A DNA stretch of 64,000 nt from Gracilaria gracilis (taxonomy: Eukaryota; Rhodophyta; Florideophyceae; Gracilariales; Gracilariaceae). Numbering within the stretch: the first letter of the stretch is position 1; the number at the start of each line of letters is the position of its first letter. Shown piece by piece: positions 33,039 through 42,968 of this stretch. Where the stretch lies: positions 186,001 to 250,000 of the forward strand of contig JARGSG010000014.1 of NCBI GenBank assembly GCA_030374805.1, given 5' to 3'. The position numbers and the translations under genes were made by a program. The notes under the pieces were generated by a model. That model did not search any database. It was not told the DNA's origin and saw only the letters and a program-made list of their open reading frames with translations.

Positions 33039-33422
33039 AGTTGAGAGCGAGAAACGACTTTGGTTGCAGTGCTCGGGGTTGAGGTTGATGTGATGGGATG
33101 TGATGGGATGGGATGTGATGTGATGGGGGCTTGGTTCGAAGGCTATGGTTGAAGACGGGACGTCGTGTGGAGCACGTTTTTATATGTAGTTTAGAGTGGA
33201 CACAGAATCATCGTAACTTGTGATGCAGTGGTAGTTGGCAAACAACGGACTCCCAGATTCACTGCCGTATTCTACGTTTGGCATAACGGGTTTCAATCCG
33301 TGCAGCCATCGAGTGCTCTTGAACTCTGTGTGTTTCTGAGACACTGTATTGAAGAGTGTGGTGAACTGTACAGATCTGTAGGATCTGGTGTGCCTACGAT
33401 TTGTAACTAGATGGTTGGAAGT

Positions 33423-33443
33423 GGTGGGTTGCTGCAACCCACC
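33423..33443. repeat. Short perfect palindrome, left-arm copy
   Basis: Mirror of 40895-40915: 10-bp arms GGTGGGTTGC / GCAACCCACC around one base. Confidence 0.7.
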
Positions 33444-33822
33444 GCATTCGCATGCAACATCTCCGCTTTGCAATGCAAGTAATGAGATAAGCTCCATCCT
33501 ACATCAGCCAGAAGACACGTGAGAAGTGCCACCCAGCCACCCTTCTGTACTCATTTGTTCAGTCTCATGTAGGTGTTTCTCCTTCAACCGCACCGAATAA
33601 TTCTCTCAAGAATCTCCAGTGGGTTGCCAAGAGATGTCCGACCCAGCTTGGATCGGCAGTGGAGGTGTGCTCCTCTGGTGTACATACCAACGGTACAACT
33701 TTGTGCAGAAGATTAACTCTTGACTTCTACCATGGTAACACTGATAGTGCTCATCAACATGACTGTAATGTATTGCGTCATGTCCTTGCCCTACGAGTAA
33801 GCAGCCTGTCAATCGACCTCAT

Positions 33823-34266
33823 TTACTTCTCAATGATGTCTTTAAAGTACTGACCACGCATGCTGAGAACTTTGATACTGGCTTTAAGCGACGTTTCAGC
33901 CAATGATAACAGTTTGACCCCTGACTCGACCGTTGTAGAAGATTTCGCGAGTTCCAGAGCCACAATGCCCACTTCTGCCCACACCCCTGCAGCATTGATG
34001 TACTCCCACTCTTTGTGGGATCGTCGATCACGATTCTTCAATTCCGCCAGAAAGGCGTTCTTTGGAGGCTTGAAGTACTCCATGTGCTGCAGAGAGATAT
34101 GTGAGCCACGTTCAAACATGGTCGCTTGCCCACGATCTTTTTCTGTCGCAAGAGCGTCGGATACTGCATTGCATTCTGCCTCGCCATGCTTGGGCTCTTT
34201 CCAATTGAGGCAGACCGTTTCCCAGTCTTGTCTTGAAGACGGAGCAGGAGTATCTTGCTCGGCCAT
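33823..34266 (-). CDS. Unknown protein, 147 residues (left-arm copy)
   Basis: Identical in product to 40072-40515; see that entry for the description. The start is the ATG for MAEQDTPAP. The longer open frame upstream begins with TTG and overlaps the TATA-like site, so it is not used. Confidence 0.55.
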   Translation of the reverse strand: MAEQDTPAPSSRQDWETVCLNWKEPKHGEAECNAVSDALATEKDRGQATMFERGSHISLQHMEYFKPPKNAFLAELKNRDRRSHKEWEYINAAGVWAEVGIVALELAKSSTTVESGVKLLSLAETSLKASIKVLSMRGQYFKDIIEK

Positions 34267-34534
34267 AGCAACGCTTCGCACGCGTTCTGTTGAAGAAGTC
34301 GCCGCTTCAGAGTAGAAGGGTAGTTTCGAGAGAAACGGACATGACGGAGGGAGACCAGGAGGGCACGGCCTGGTTGCGCGGTCCAGAAGCAACCCCAGAC
34401 ACACAGATAGGCGATGTATATATGCTACGCAACTGTCTCTGTTGAAAGAGCGCAACTGTAGGGTGTTATCGATACGCTCGGCTGTCTCCGCGCATGGTCA
34501 CCACTCTCTATTCTCGTGAAAGACTTCTTCATGT

Positions 34535-35166
34535 TTATGCATTCCGTAACAGTATAGATGTAATGCAATTCTGCACTTGCAATGGGAGTTGTGCCTGTGG
34601 TAGCTGTTCATCAGACCGTGGTGCCGACAGCTCGCTCATGACTCTTGTCTTGGCGGGACAAGTCAAACCTCCGTCATAGTCAGACCATATCCGTGGCAAT
34701 GGTTTTGTTCTTAATAGCTCCCATCCAGCAACCATCTCCTATCCGTCCATGATCATCTTCCATATTAGGCTCCCGTTCGGAGAACGTTTTGTACTGCACC
34801 GCATGAGCCGAACGACGTTATAAATGATGCTCCGGACGACTATTGTTCTATTGCGACCAAGCCATGCGACACACTGCACAAGATCCTTACCTGAAGCTGT
34901 GCCGGACGTTTGTATCCATTAAGAAATATCTCCTGCGTTCGAGCTACGATATGCACACGACAAAACGAAGCCATGGCTTCAATTCTCTGATTTGAAAGTG
35001 CTGCAGTGCTCCCACGCAATGGACGCTGCCGTCGGTCATGTACTGTTGCGAGTGACGATTTCGGTCTTTGCAGAGTAGATGAACGGACAATTTCAACTTG
35101 CTGGTTTCCAATGATATGTGTCACAGCTATTGTTTGACTCTGTATCGCCTTTAATTCGAACTTCAT
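34535..35166 (-). CDS. Probable two-exon gene, unknown protein (left-arm copy)
   Basis: Mirror of 39172-39803. Exon 1 is 35166-34891, intron 34890-34739, exon 2 34738-34535. The sequence and both splice sites match the right arm. See that entry for the evidence. Confidence 0.35.
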
Positions 35167-35489
35167 ACCAAATGATATGGGCTGCACGTTCAGCCGTCAG
35201 TATAACATGCGCAGCCTTCATCCGAGGTCTTGTATTTATTCGTCACAACGGGGGGCGAGCGACAGCAGCAGCGAGAGCCACGTGAAAGAGGTGTCTCAAG
35301 AATTGTTCCGCAGCTACATTCACGGCTATCGCTGAGCTTTGGGACTTGCAACCAAACAAGATAGAGTTTAACAATGCCTTCTCTTCGACCGGCACGAGGT
35401 ATATCTATGCGTCATGCCCCACTTCTGGACACTAACGCTATGTGTTGTGGCCCTATCCACAGTTTCGAAACTCAAATCGTTTTGCGAAA

Positions 35490-36581
35490 CTACACTTGCT
35501 CCTCTGCACAGCACTTCAATACAACATCATTGCTCCGGTTTTCATGTCGCAGGTCGTACCCAGTACTGTTCCGGGTCGAGTCGTGTCGTACGGTTTGCGA
35601 CAACAGCGACAAAAACGACTTCCCGGCTTCCAACACCCCTCTCCACGCCCGTCCCACCAACTTCGCAAAACGGGTTGCCACCGCCTTACCCACTTTCCAT
35701 ACACCCTCAAACATACCCTTCCCTTTCCGACTCTGCTTCATCTTCAACTGATGTTCCCGACGCAGCACCTGCAGTTCCTCCTCCTCAACCTCCCACGCCA
35801 CAACATTTCCGGACGCCACACTCGGATAATGGCTCCGAAGCTGAGGTGGAAGTTGCTTTTGTTGGCACCTTGCCAATTCCCTCTCACGCTCATCCCAGCT
35901 TCTCCTTTCCAAAGCCCTAACCGCATCAGCCCATTTTACGGCCTCCGGGTCCAACGGCGGTACCGGCTCTGCAGGCTTCCCCAAACCCTGACACATTCTT
36001 TCACCACTACTCTTCGAAGGAACCCCAATGCCTCCGCATCTTCTCTGGAAGGGGTCAAAACGTTTGTCCCTTCCTCTCTTCTCTGCCCTTCTACCTGACC
36101 TCAAACGACTCCTTCGAACTCCAGGCTCTCCTCCTTTTATCTCATCAAAAATGCGGAGGCTCTCTTCGGATGGTTTGAACCCGTGAAGATACTGACTCGC
36201 GCCTTCTTGGTGGCGATGAAGTTCAGTTGGGGTTTTGAGGGTTCTGCCAATGTCCAATCCTGCAAACCACCTTCTACAGTTTTGGAGTCTAGGATTTCGC
36301 ATGTGTCGTTGTTGCACATGCCGAGAGTTGTTGTGGGTTGTGACCTGTCCCGTGTTCCCGTTTCCATCTCCATTAGATAAGAGGGCTACCCCAGATCGAA
36401 CTTGTGCGCGTGGCTGAGACCCTAAACCCCAACGGCGGTCGTTTTGCCTGCCTTTGAGCTCATCAAAAATTCGTAAGCTCTCGTCGCTGGGACAGAAAGC
36501 GCTGCTGTCGTTGTTCATTTGCAACTCACAACGTTTCGGAACACGAACTTCTTCACCAAGCATACCAGAAAACCAGCTCAT
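35490..36581 (-). CDS. Unknown protein, 363 residues (left-arm copy)
   Basis: The product is identical to that of 37757-38848. Both copies point away from the centre of the inverted repeat, divergently transcribed. The TATA-like site is at 36695-36701. See the right-arm entry. Confidence 0.6.
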   Translation of the reverse strand: MSWFSGMLGEEVRVPKRCELQMNNDSSAFCPSDESLRIFDELKGRQNDRRWGLGSQPRAQVRSGVALLSNGDGNGNTGQVTTHNNSRHVQQRHMRNPRLQNCRRWFAGLDIGRTLKTPTELHRHQEGASQYLHGFKPSEESLRIFDEIKGGEPGVRRSRLRSGRRAEKRGRDKRFDPFQRRCGGIGVPSKSSGERMCQGLGKPAEPVPPLDPEAVKWADAVRALERRSWDERERELARCQQKQLPPQLRSHYPSVASGNVVAWEVEEEELQVLRREHQLKMKQSRKGKGMFEGVWKVGKAVATRFAKLVGRAWRGVLEAGKSFLSLLSQTVRHDSTRNSTGYDLRHENRSNDVVLKCCAEEQV

Positions 36582-37039
36582 TGTGTTACAAAATTGTAAT
36601 GCACAGAAACAAAGAGCAAAGAGAAAAGATAAACAACTGCCAAAGATGTTGGAGGAAGGGGAGTTTCGTTATAAGCGAGACGAGAGTGTTCGGCTTAAAT
36701 AGGGAAGCGAAAACCCACATTCACCATGGGAGAGGCTGTTGCACCCTCATCGCTATGAAGTGTCTGCTTTTGGCTGGTTTGGAACTCTTCATTTGAATGG
36801 AATCTTTACTTGGTGGTCTACTACTTTGTGTGCGGAAGCGGTTTGCAGGAACCAATTCAGTTGAAGAACATGCATCCTTTTTGGGGAGATGTGATGAATT
36901 TAATCATTAACTCGAAACCTGAGAGGAATGAATGGGTTCTCAGGTATTCCCGTCAAACCGATGACATCAAATGTTATCAACACGACAGTCGTAGAGAACA
37001 GAGCATCATATTTTATACATATTGAATAGTTATCCATGT

Positions 37040-37298
37040 AATATTGCTCCAAAAGCTCTCTTGTGTATTGATAAACGAAGCTGACTTTATATGGGATGGA
37101 TTAGTGTTCATTCCTGAACCACAAGATTTCATATAGACTATTGACAAACTATAAAATAATTGACACTAATCTTGACAAGAGTACTGCTTCATCAATACAA
37201 TATGGTGAAATGCCCGCCACCAAGCGATTCTTCGGACCACAAATTGCTTGGTCGCCTTTCGGCTGCGTCAATCCATCTCTGTTAACCGAGTGAAGCCT
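37040..37298. other. Spacer of the giant inverted repeat
   Basis: 259 bp without counterpart on either side, AT-rich, no gene. It separates the two arms. Confidence 0.85.
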
Positions 37299-37636
37299 AT
37301 GAATAACTATTCAATATGTATAAAATATGAGACTCTGTTCTCTACGACTGTCGGGATGATAACATTTGATGTCATTGATTCGACGGGCAAATTGTACCTG
37401 GAAACCTATTCAATCCTCTCATGTGTCGAGTTGATGACTCAATTCATCATATCTCCCCAAAAAGGATGCATGTTCCTCAAATGAATTGGTTCCTACAAAT
37501 CGGTAAGGCACACGAAATCGTAGACCACCAAGTAGGGATTCCATTCAAATGAGGAGTTTCAAGCCAGTTGAAAGCAGACATTTAATATCAACTATGGCTT
37601 AACAAGCCTCTCTCAATACGAAGCATTTCCGTCCCC

Positions 37637-37643
37637 TATTTAA
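37637..37643 (+). promoter_or_regulatory. TATA-like box of the 363-residue gene
   Basis: TATTTAA, 114 bp before the ATG at 37757, followed by a pyrimidine-rich leader. The mirror copy is at 36695-36701. Confidence 0.45.
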
Positions 37644-37756
37644 GCCGAACACTCTCGTCTCGCTTATAACGAAACTCCCCTTCCTCCAACATCTTTGGCA
37701 GTTGTTTATCTTTTCTCTTTGCTCTTTGTTTCTGTGCATTACAATTTTGTAACACA

Positions 37757-38848
37757 ATGAGCTGGTTTTCTGGTATGCTTGGTGAAGAAGTTCGTGTTCC
37801 GAAACGTTGTGAGTTGCAAATGAACAACGACAGCAGCGCTTTCTGTCCCAGCGACGAGAGCTTACGAATTTTTGATGAGCTCAAAGGCAGGCAAAACGAC
37901 CGCCGTTGGGGTTTAGGGTCTCAGCCACGCGCACAAGTTCGATCTGGGGTAGCCCTCTTATCTAATGGAGATGGAAACGGGAACACGGGACAGGTCACAA
38001 CCCACAACAACTCTCGGCATGTGCAACAACGACACATGCGAAATCCTAGACTCCAAAACTGTAGAAGGTGGTTTGCAGGATTGGACATTGGCAGAACCCT
38101 CAAAACCCCAACTGAACTTCATCGCCACCAAGAAGGCGCGAGTCAGTATCTTCACGGGTTCAAACCATCCGAAGAGAGCCTCCGCATTTTTGATGAGATA
38201 AAAGGAGGAGAGCCTGGAGTTCGAAGGAGTCGTTTGAGGTCAGGTAGAAGGGCAGAGAAGAGAGGAAGGGACAAACGTTTTGACCCCTTCCAGAGAAGAT
38301 GCGGAGGCATTGGGGTTCCTTCGAAGAGTAGTGGTGAAAGAATGTGTCAGGGTTTGGGGAAGCCTGCAGAGCCGGTACCGCCGTTGGACCCGGAGGCCGT
38401 AAAATGGGCTGATGCGGTTAGGGCTTTGGAAAGGAGAAGCTGGGATGAGCGTGAGAGGGAATTGGCAAGGTGCCAACAAAAGCAACTTCCACCTCAGCTT
38501 CGGAGCCATTATCCGAGTGTGGCGTCCGGAAATGTTGTGGCGTGGGAGGTTGAGGAGGAGGAACTGCAGGTGCTGCGTCGGGAACATCAGTTGAAGATGA
38601 AGCAGAGTCGGAAAGGGAAGGGTATGTTTGAGGGTGTATGGAAAGTGGGTAAGGCGGTGGCAACCCGTTTTGCGAAGTTGGTGGGACGGGCGTGGAGAGG
38701 GGTGTTGGAAGCCGGGAAGTCGTTTTTGTCGCTGTTGTCGCAAACCGTACGACACGACTCGACCCGGAACAGTACTGGGTACGACCTGCGACATGAAAAC
38801 CGGAGCAATGATGTTGTATTGAAGTGCTGTGCAGAGGAGCAAGTGTAG
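37757..38848 (+). CDS. Unknown protein, 363 residues, with a repeated motif
   Basis: Single-exon frame from an ATG with a TATA-like site upstream. I do not recognise the family. A motif occurs twice: CPSDESLRIFDELKG (about residues 30-44) and KPSEESLRIFDEIKG (about 137-151), so the first half looks like a duplicated unit. The second half is basic and Arg-rich, with a WADAVRALERRSWDERERELARC stretch likely to form a coiled coil. A hydrophobic, aromatic segment follows (GVWKVGKAVATRFAKLVGRAWRGVLEAG). There is no signal peptide. Complete identity between the two arms argues for recent copying or conversion. The Pro-rich antisense frames over it are shadows. Confidence 0.6.
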   Translation: MSWFSGMLGEEVRVPKRCELQMNNDSSAFCPSDESLRIFDELKGRQNDRRWGLGSQPRAQVRSGVALLSNGDGNGNTGQVTTHNNSRHVQQRHMRNPRLQNCRRWFAGLDIGRTLKTPTELHRHQEGASQYLHGFKPSEESLRIFDEIKGGEPGVRRSRLRSGRRAEKRGRDKRFDPFQRRCGGIGVPSKSSGERMCQGLGKPAEPVPPLDPEAVKWADAVRALERRSWDERERELARCQQKQLPPQLRSHYPSVASGNVVAWEVEEEELQVLRREHQLKMKQSRKGKGMFEGVWKVGKAVATRFAKLVGRAWRGVLEAGKSFLSLLSQTVRHDSTRNSTGYDLRHENRSNDVVLKCCAEEQV

Positions 38849-39171
38849 TTTCGCAAAACGATTTGAGTTTCGAAACTGTGGATAGGGCCACAACACATAG
38901 CGTTAGTGTCCAGAAGTGGGGCATGACGCATAGATATACCTCGTGCCGGTCGAAGAGAAGGCATTGTTAAACTCTATCTTGTTTGGTTGCAAGTCCCAAA
39001 GCTCAGCGATAGCCGTGAATGTAGCTGCGGAACAATTCTTGAGACACCTCTTTCACGTGGCTCTCGCTGCTGCTGTCGCTCGCCCCCCGTTGTGACGAAT
39101 AAATACAAGACCTCGGATGAAGGCTGCGCATGTTATACTGACGGCTGAACGTGCAGCCCATATCATTTGGT

Positions 39172-39803
39172 ATGAAGTTCGAATTAAAGGCGATACAGAG
39201 TCAAACAATAGCTGTGACACATATCATTGGAAACCAGCAAGTTGAAATTGTCCGTTCATCTACTCTGCAAAGACCGAAATCGTCACTCGCAACAGTACAT
39301 GACCGACGGCAGCGTCCATTGCGTGGGAGCACTGCAGCACTTTCAAATCAGAGAATTGAAGCCATGGCTTCGTTTTGTCGTGTGCATATCGTAGCTCGAA
39401 CGCAGGAGATATTTCTTAATGGATACAAACGTCCGGCACAGCTTCAGGTAAGGATCTTGTGCAGTGTGTCGCATGGCTTGGTCGCAATAGAACAATAGTC
39501 GTCCGGAGCATCATTTATAACGTCGTTCGGCTCATGCGGTGCAGTACAAAACGTTCTCCGAACGGGAGCCTAATATGGAAGATGATCATGGACGGATAGG
39601 AGATGGTTGCTGGATGGGAGCTATTAAGAACAAAACCATTGCCACGGATATGGTCTGACTATGACGGAGGTTTGACTTGTCCCGCCAAGACAAGAGTCAT
39701 GAGCGAGCTGTCGGCACCACGGTCTGATGAACAGCTACCACAGGCACAACTCCCATTGCAAGTGCAGAATTGCATTACATCTATACTGTTACGGAATGCA
39801 TAA
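39172..39803 (+). CDS. Probable two-exon gene, unknown protein of about 159 residues
   Basis: The first frame starts at ATG 39172 and reaches a GTAAGG donor at 39448 directly after a CAG codon. A TAG acceptor at 39598-39599 rejoins a second open frame, in phase, that runs to 39803. Removing the 152-bp intron avoids the stop at 39498. The product has a beta-rich first part (MKFELKAIQSQTIAVTHIIGNQQVEIV...) and a Gln/Leu-rich end. No domain is recognised. The alternative is a 108-residue unspliced frame. The intron model is inferred from splice-site fit only. Confidence 0.38.
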
Positions 39804-39915
39804 ACATGAAGAAGTCTTTCACGAGAATAGAGAGTGGTGACCATGCGCGGAGACAGCCGAGCGTATCGATAACACCCTACAGTTGCGCTCTTTCAACAGA
39901 GACAGTTGCGTAGCA

Positions 39916-39921
39916 TATATA
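39916..39921 (+). promoter_or_regulatory. TATA-like box of the 147-residue gene
   Basis: TATATA, 151 bp before the ATG at 40072. Its presence argues against the longer frame that begins before it. Confidence 0.4.
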
Positions 39922-40071
39922 CATCGCCTATCTGTGTGTCTGGGGTTGCTTCTGGACCGCGCAACCAGGCCGTGCCCTCCTGGTCTCCCTCCGTCATGTC
40001 CGTTTCTCTCGAAACTACCCTTCTACTCTGAAGCGGCGACTTCTTCAACAGAACGCGTGCGAAGCGTTGCT

Positions 40072-40515
40072 ATGGCCGAGCAAGATACTCCTGCTCCGTC
40101 TTCAAGACAAGACTGGGAAACGGTCTGCCTCAATTGGAAAGAGCCCAAGCATGGCGAGGCAGAATGCAATGCAGTATCCGACGCTCTTGCGACAGAAAAA
40201 GATCGTGGGCAAGCGACCATGTTTGAACGTGGCTCACATATCTCTCTGCAGCACATGGAGTACTTCAAGCCTCCAAAGAACGCCTTTCTGGCGGAATTGA
40301 AGAATCGTGATCGACGATCCCACAAAGAGTGGGAGTACATCAATGCTGCAGGGGTGTGGGCAGAAGTGGGCATTGTGGCTCTGGAACTCGCGAAATCTTC
40401 TACAACGGTCGAGTCAGGGGTCAAACTGTTATCATTGGCTGAAACGTCGCTTAAAGCCAGTATCAAAGTTCTCAGCATGCGTGGTCAGTACTTTAAAGAC
40501 ATCATTGAGAAGTAA
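40072..40515 (+). CDS. Unknown protein, 147 residues
   Basis: ATG chosen at MAEQDTPAPSSRQDW. The frame is open upstream but only with a TTG start. The product has a polar first half (WKEPKHGEAECNAVSDALATE). Its second half is rich in Ala, Leu and Glu and likely helical (GVWAEVGIVALELAKSS, KLLSLAETSLKASIKVLSM). There is no signal peptide or membrane segment. I do not recognise a family. The product is identical to that of 33823-34266, so selection or conversion keeps both copies alike. Confidence 0.55.
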   Translation: MAEQDTPAPSSRQDWETVCLNWKEPKHGEAECNAVSDALATEKDRGQATMFERGSHISLQHMEYFKPPKNAFLAELKNRDRRSHKEWEYINAAGVWAEVGIVALELAKSSTTVESGVKLLSLAETSLKASIKVLSMRGQYFKDIIEK

Positions 40516-40894
40516 ATGAGGTCGATTGACAGGCTGCTTACTCGTAGGGCAAGGACATGACGCAATACATTACAGTCATGTTGATGAGCACTATCAGTGT
40601 TACCATGGTAGAAGTCAAGAGTTAATCTTCTGCACAAAGTTGTACCGTTGGTATGTACACCAGAGGAGCACACCTCCACTGCCGATCCAAGCTGGGTCGG
40701 ACATCTCTTGGCAACCCACTGGAGATTCTTGAGAGAATTATTCGGTGCGGTTGAAGGAGAAACACCTACATGAGACTGAACAAATGAGTACAGAAGGGTG
40801 GCTGGGTGGCACTTCTCACGTGTCTTCTGGCTGATGTAGGATGGAGCTTTTTTCATTACCTGCATTGTAAAGCGGAGATGTTGCATGCGAATGC

Positions 40895-40915
40895 GGTGGG
40901 TTGCAGCAACCCACC
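40895..40915. repeat. Short perfect palindrome
   Basis: Arms GGTGGGTTGC and GCAACCCACC around a single base, in the 0.8-kb gap before the glycine-rich gene, 385-405 bp upstream of its ATG. It is kept in both arms of the large repeat, so it may be a protein-binding site. Confidence 0.7.
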
Positions 40916-41153
40916 ACTTCCAACCATCTAGTTACAAATCGTAGGCACACCAGATCCTACAGATCTGTACAGTTCACCACACTCTTCAATACAGTGTCTC
41001 AGAAACACACAGAGTTCAAGAGCACTCGATGGCTGCACGGATTGAAACCCGTTATGCCAAACGTAGAATACGGCAGTGAATCTGGGAGTCCGTTGTTTGC
41101 CAACTACCACTGCATCACAAGTTACGATGATTCTGTGTCCACTCTAAACTACA

Positions 41154-41161
41154 TATAAAAA
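41154..41161 (+). promoter_or_regulatory. TATA box of the glycine-rich gene
   Basis: TATAAAAA, 139 bp before the ATG. Between them lies a CATCA/CATCC microsatellite (41212-41249) in the presumed 5' untranslated region. The mirror site is at 33177-33184. Confidence 0.6.
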
Positions 41162-41299
41162 CGTGCTCCACACGACGTCCCGTCTTCAACCATAGCCTTC
41201 GAACCAAGCCCCCATCACATCACATCACATCCCATCACATCCCATCACATCAACCTCAACCCCGAGCACTGCAACCAAAGTCGTTTCTCGCTCTCAACT

Positions 41300-41998
41300 A
41301 TGAAGTTCATCCTTGCTTTCACCCTTTGCGTTTCTATCACACATGCCGCTCTTGTTCCATCTATCCATCAGAAAGGAGGAAACGGAGGTCGAGGAGGAGA
41401 TGGTTTCATAATGGGGGACTTTGCAACTGGCGGACATGGAGGTGTAGGAGGGGATGGGGGTCTGGGAGGTGGGAACGGAGGAGATGGAGGAAATGGTATT
41501 CTAAGTGGTAACTATGGAATTGGAGGGATCGGTGGGGTAGGAGGAAGAGGTGGAGACGCGATTCTGTTGGGAGACGGAGGCAAAGGGGGAAACGGTGGAG
41601 CGGGGGCACTTTATGGAGACTATGGATATGGTGGGCTTGGTGGTGCCGGTGGTATTGGTGGTTACGGGGGTATACTCGGGGGGAGCGGAGGAGACGGTGG
41701 AAATGGAGGGTCTGGATTGTTGGTCGGGGAGGTTGGAATTGGAGGATTCGGAGGGGAAGGAGGTAATGGGGGCAGTGCGGTGTTTGGGTTTGGAGGGAAT
41801 GGTGGAAATGGCGGGGTAGGAGCTCTGTACGGGGAGTTTGGGTTGGGTGGAATCGGTGGGTACGGTGGGGATGGAGGCAATGGATTCATTGGAGGAAATG
41901 GAGGGAATGGTGGTGTGGGACAGCTTGTTGGAGGGTTTGGTACCGGGGGTTTCGGCGGCGCTGGTGGCGCGGGCGGCGTGGGCGTTGACCAGAATTAG
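41300..41998 (+). CDS. Secreted glycine-rich repeat protein, 232 residues
   Basis: The first 16-17 residues ([16 protein letters not shown]) are a clear signal peptide. The mature part is almost wholly GGxGGxGG repeats broken by short hydrophobic inserts every 20-30 residues ([65 protein letters not shown]). Such spacing suggests a stacked glycine-rich fold or fibre, as in cell-wall or extracellular-matrix proteins. A TATA box and a short leader precede it. The left-arm copy is interrupted by a stop, so this is the only full-length gene. Confidence 0.75.
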   Translation: MKFILAFTLCVSITHAALVPSIHQKGGNGGRGGDGFIMGDFATGGHGGVGGDGGLGGGNGGDGGNGILSGNYGIGGIGGVGGRGGDAILLGDGGKGGNGGAGALYGDYGYGGLGGAGGIGGYGGILGGSGGDGGNGGSGLLVGEVGIGGFGGEGGNGGSAVFGFGGNGGNGGVGALYGEFGLGGIGGYGGDGGNGFIGGNGGNGGVGQLVGGFGTGGFGGAGGAGGVGVDQN

Positions 41999-42702
41999 TA
42001 CGTTTCATTGATAGAAACTCGGATACGCAATTCATGCTTGCTCAACTAGTTGCTGCAAGGTAGGTAGTGCAGGAAACAACTTCTGGGCATGTTGCCATTC
42101 ACATCGCGATAAAGAGATGCGAGGCTAGTGATTGATGCTCTGTATATGAAACCGCGACCTCTGGAACTTCCAGCCAAGCCAAGTTTATCAGATCTATTCT
42201 AGAGGTAAAGCTCGAGCGGACCACACTTGCAAGCGGAATCGGGAGGCTACGAAGGCACCAAAGCTGTGAATTAAGGTGGGTTTGGTTGAACATCTGCGAA
42301 GGCGGTTGGAAAGTGTCGCAACCCGCATTGGTTAGTCGAACACATGCGTTTTAGTGCACAAGAGTGTACTCTTACTCTTGAGTACCCTTGTAGCCATAGT
42401 ATGGCACGCATGCTTTCGAAATCTGTGAATCTTCATATGTTTCGTACGCATGAGTGAACAACAAGTGCAGCAAAATCCCCAGATCTAAAGATAGAAGACA
42501 GGATGAATTCCGAACTCCAAACAAGATGCACGATCTGACCTTTACAAAGTATGTAAAGCGATCATCCGTAACTTGTGACTTCTGTGCCCCCCACTTGCAC
42601 GTACGAATTATATACCGCAGGAATCCAGAGTTGTGCGATACGGGCCTGAGCACAATCAAGTGTTCCTGAGCAGAAACTGCTTACCGTCGGAATGAGAAAA
42701 AT

Positions 42703-42936
42703 ATGCTCGGGTTCGAAGGTTCCGACTGCTTAGAGTTGAATTTTCATATGCCACGACGTCGAAGTCCGTTCACCACGTTAGAAATGAGGTGCTGTACATG
42801 TTTTTCAATCAAATACTATCGAAACTGTAGCAAAGGTACGTGCGGTACCAAGGGTACTCAGTTCGAAGTCCAAAAAGAATGTTACGATGATGATCGCAAA
42901 CATACCCTCTATGCTCAGTGTGAACGTAGGCCTTGA
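42703..42936 (+). CDS. Small Cys-rich frame, possibly an exon
   Basis: 77 codons from an ATG. The product has nine Cys: RCCTCFSIKYYRNCSKGTCG, then KECYDD and YAQCERRP. The frame just upstream (about 42526-42669) is also Cys-containing (VTCDFCAPHLHVRIIYRRNPELC), so the two may be exons of one secreted Cys-rich protein. I found no confident splice pair and no signal peptide. The left-arm copy is broken. Confidence 0.3.
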   Translation: MLGFEGSDCLELNFHMPRRRSPFTTLEMRCCTCFSIKYYRNCSKGTCGTKGTQFEVQKECYDDDRKHTLYAQCERRP

Positions 42937-42968
42937 AAAGCCGAGTAGTGAGACAGGTAGTCGGGAAT

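Larger units (their letters stand above)
31397..37039. repeat. Left arm of a giant inverted repeat
   Basis: Each position x here pairs with 74338 - x on the other strand of the right arm (offset 25 larger beyond the glycine-rich gene). The arm holds minus-strand copies of all right-arm genes. Coding identity is complete for the 363- and 147-residue genes. The last 430 bp toward the spacer are clearly more diverged. The gaps between genes (for example 33039-33822) contain promoter-like sequence and a short palindrome at 33423-33443, no further genes. The microsatellite at 33089-33126 (GATGT/GATGG units) mirrors 41212-41249. Confidence 0.93.
37299..42968. repeat. Right arm of the giant inverted repeat
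   Basis: Begins ATGAATAACTATTCAAT, the reverse complement of the left arm's inner edge apart from one mismatch, and ends GGTAGTCGGGAAT at 42968. It includes about 25 bp near 42369-42393 that the left arm lacks, plus scattered substitutions. The arms are therefore real diverged copies and not one sequence read twice. All genes in it are on the plus strand. Confidence 0.93.

Noticed and set aside
34494-34679. A Cys-rich 61-codon frame (CTCNGSCACGSCSS) antisense to the second exon of the two-exon gene
   Set aside because: It is the exact antisense of that exon, and its mirror copy occurs in the other arm. The Cys residues come from the complement of GCA/ACA-rich codons.
38240-38924. Long open frames antisense to the 363-residue gene (168 and 218 codons, Pro/Leu-rich), mirrored at 35414-36098
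   Set aside because: They exactly overlap the sense gene, have compositions expected from its antisense, and lack a promoter-like site. The sense gene has a TATA-like box and sensible domain texture.
31397-42968. Possibility that the giant inverted repeat is an assembly artefact
   Set aside because: The arms differ by many substitutions, a 25-bp indel and two stop mutations, and a unique spacer separates them. A duplicated read or contig would be identical. Long reads should still confirm it.
31397-42968. Reading the inverted arms as terminal repeats of one large transposon
   Set aside because: The spacer is only 259 bp and holds no gene, the arms carry ordinary-looking genes with their own TATA boxes, and no target duplication is seen at the outer ends.
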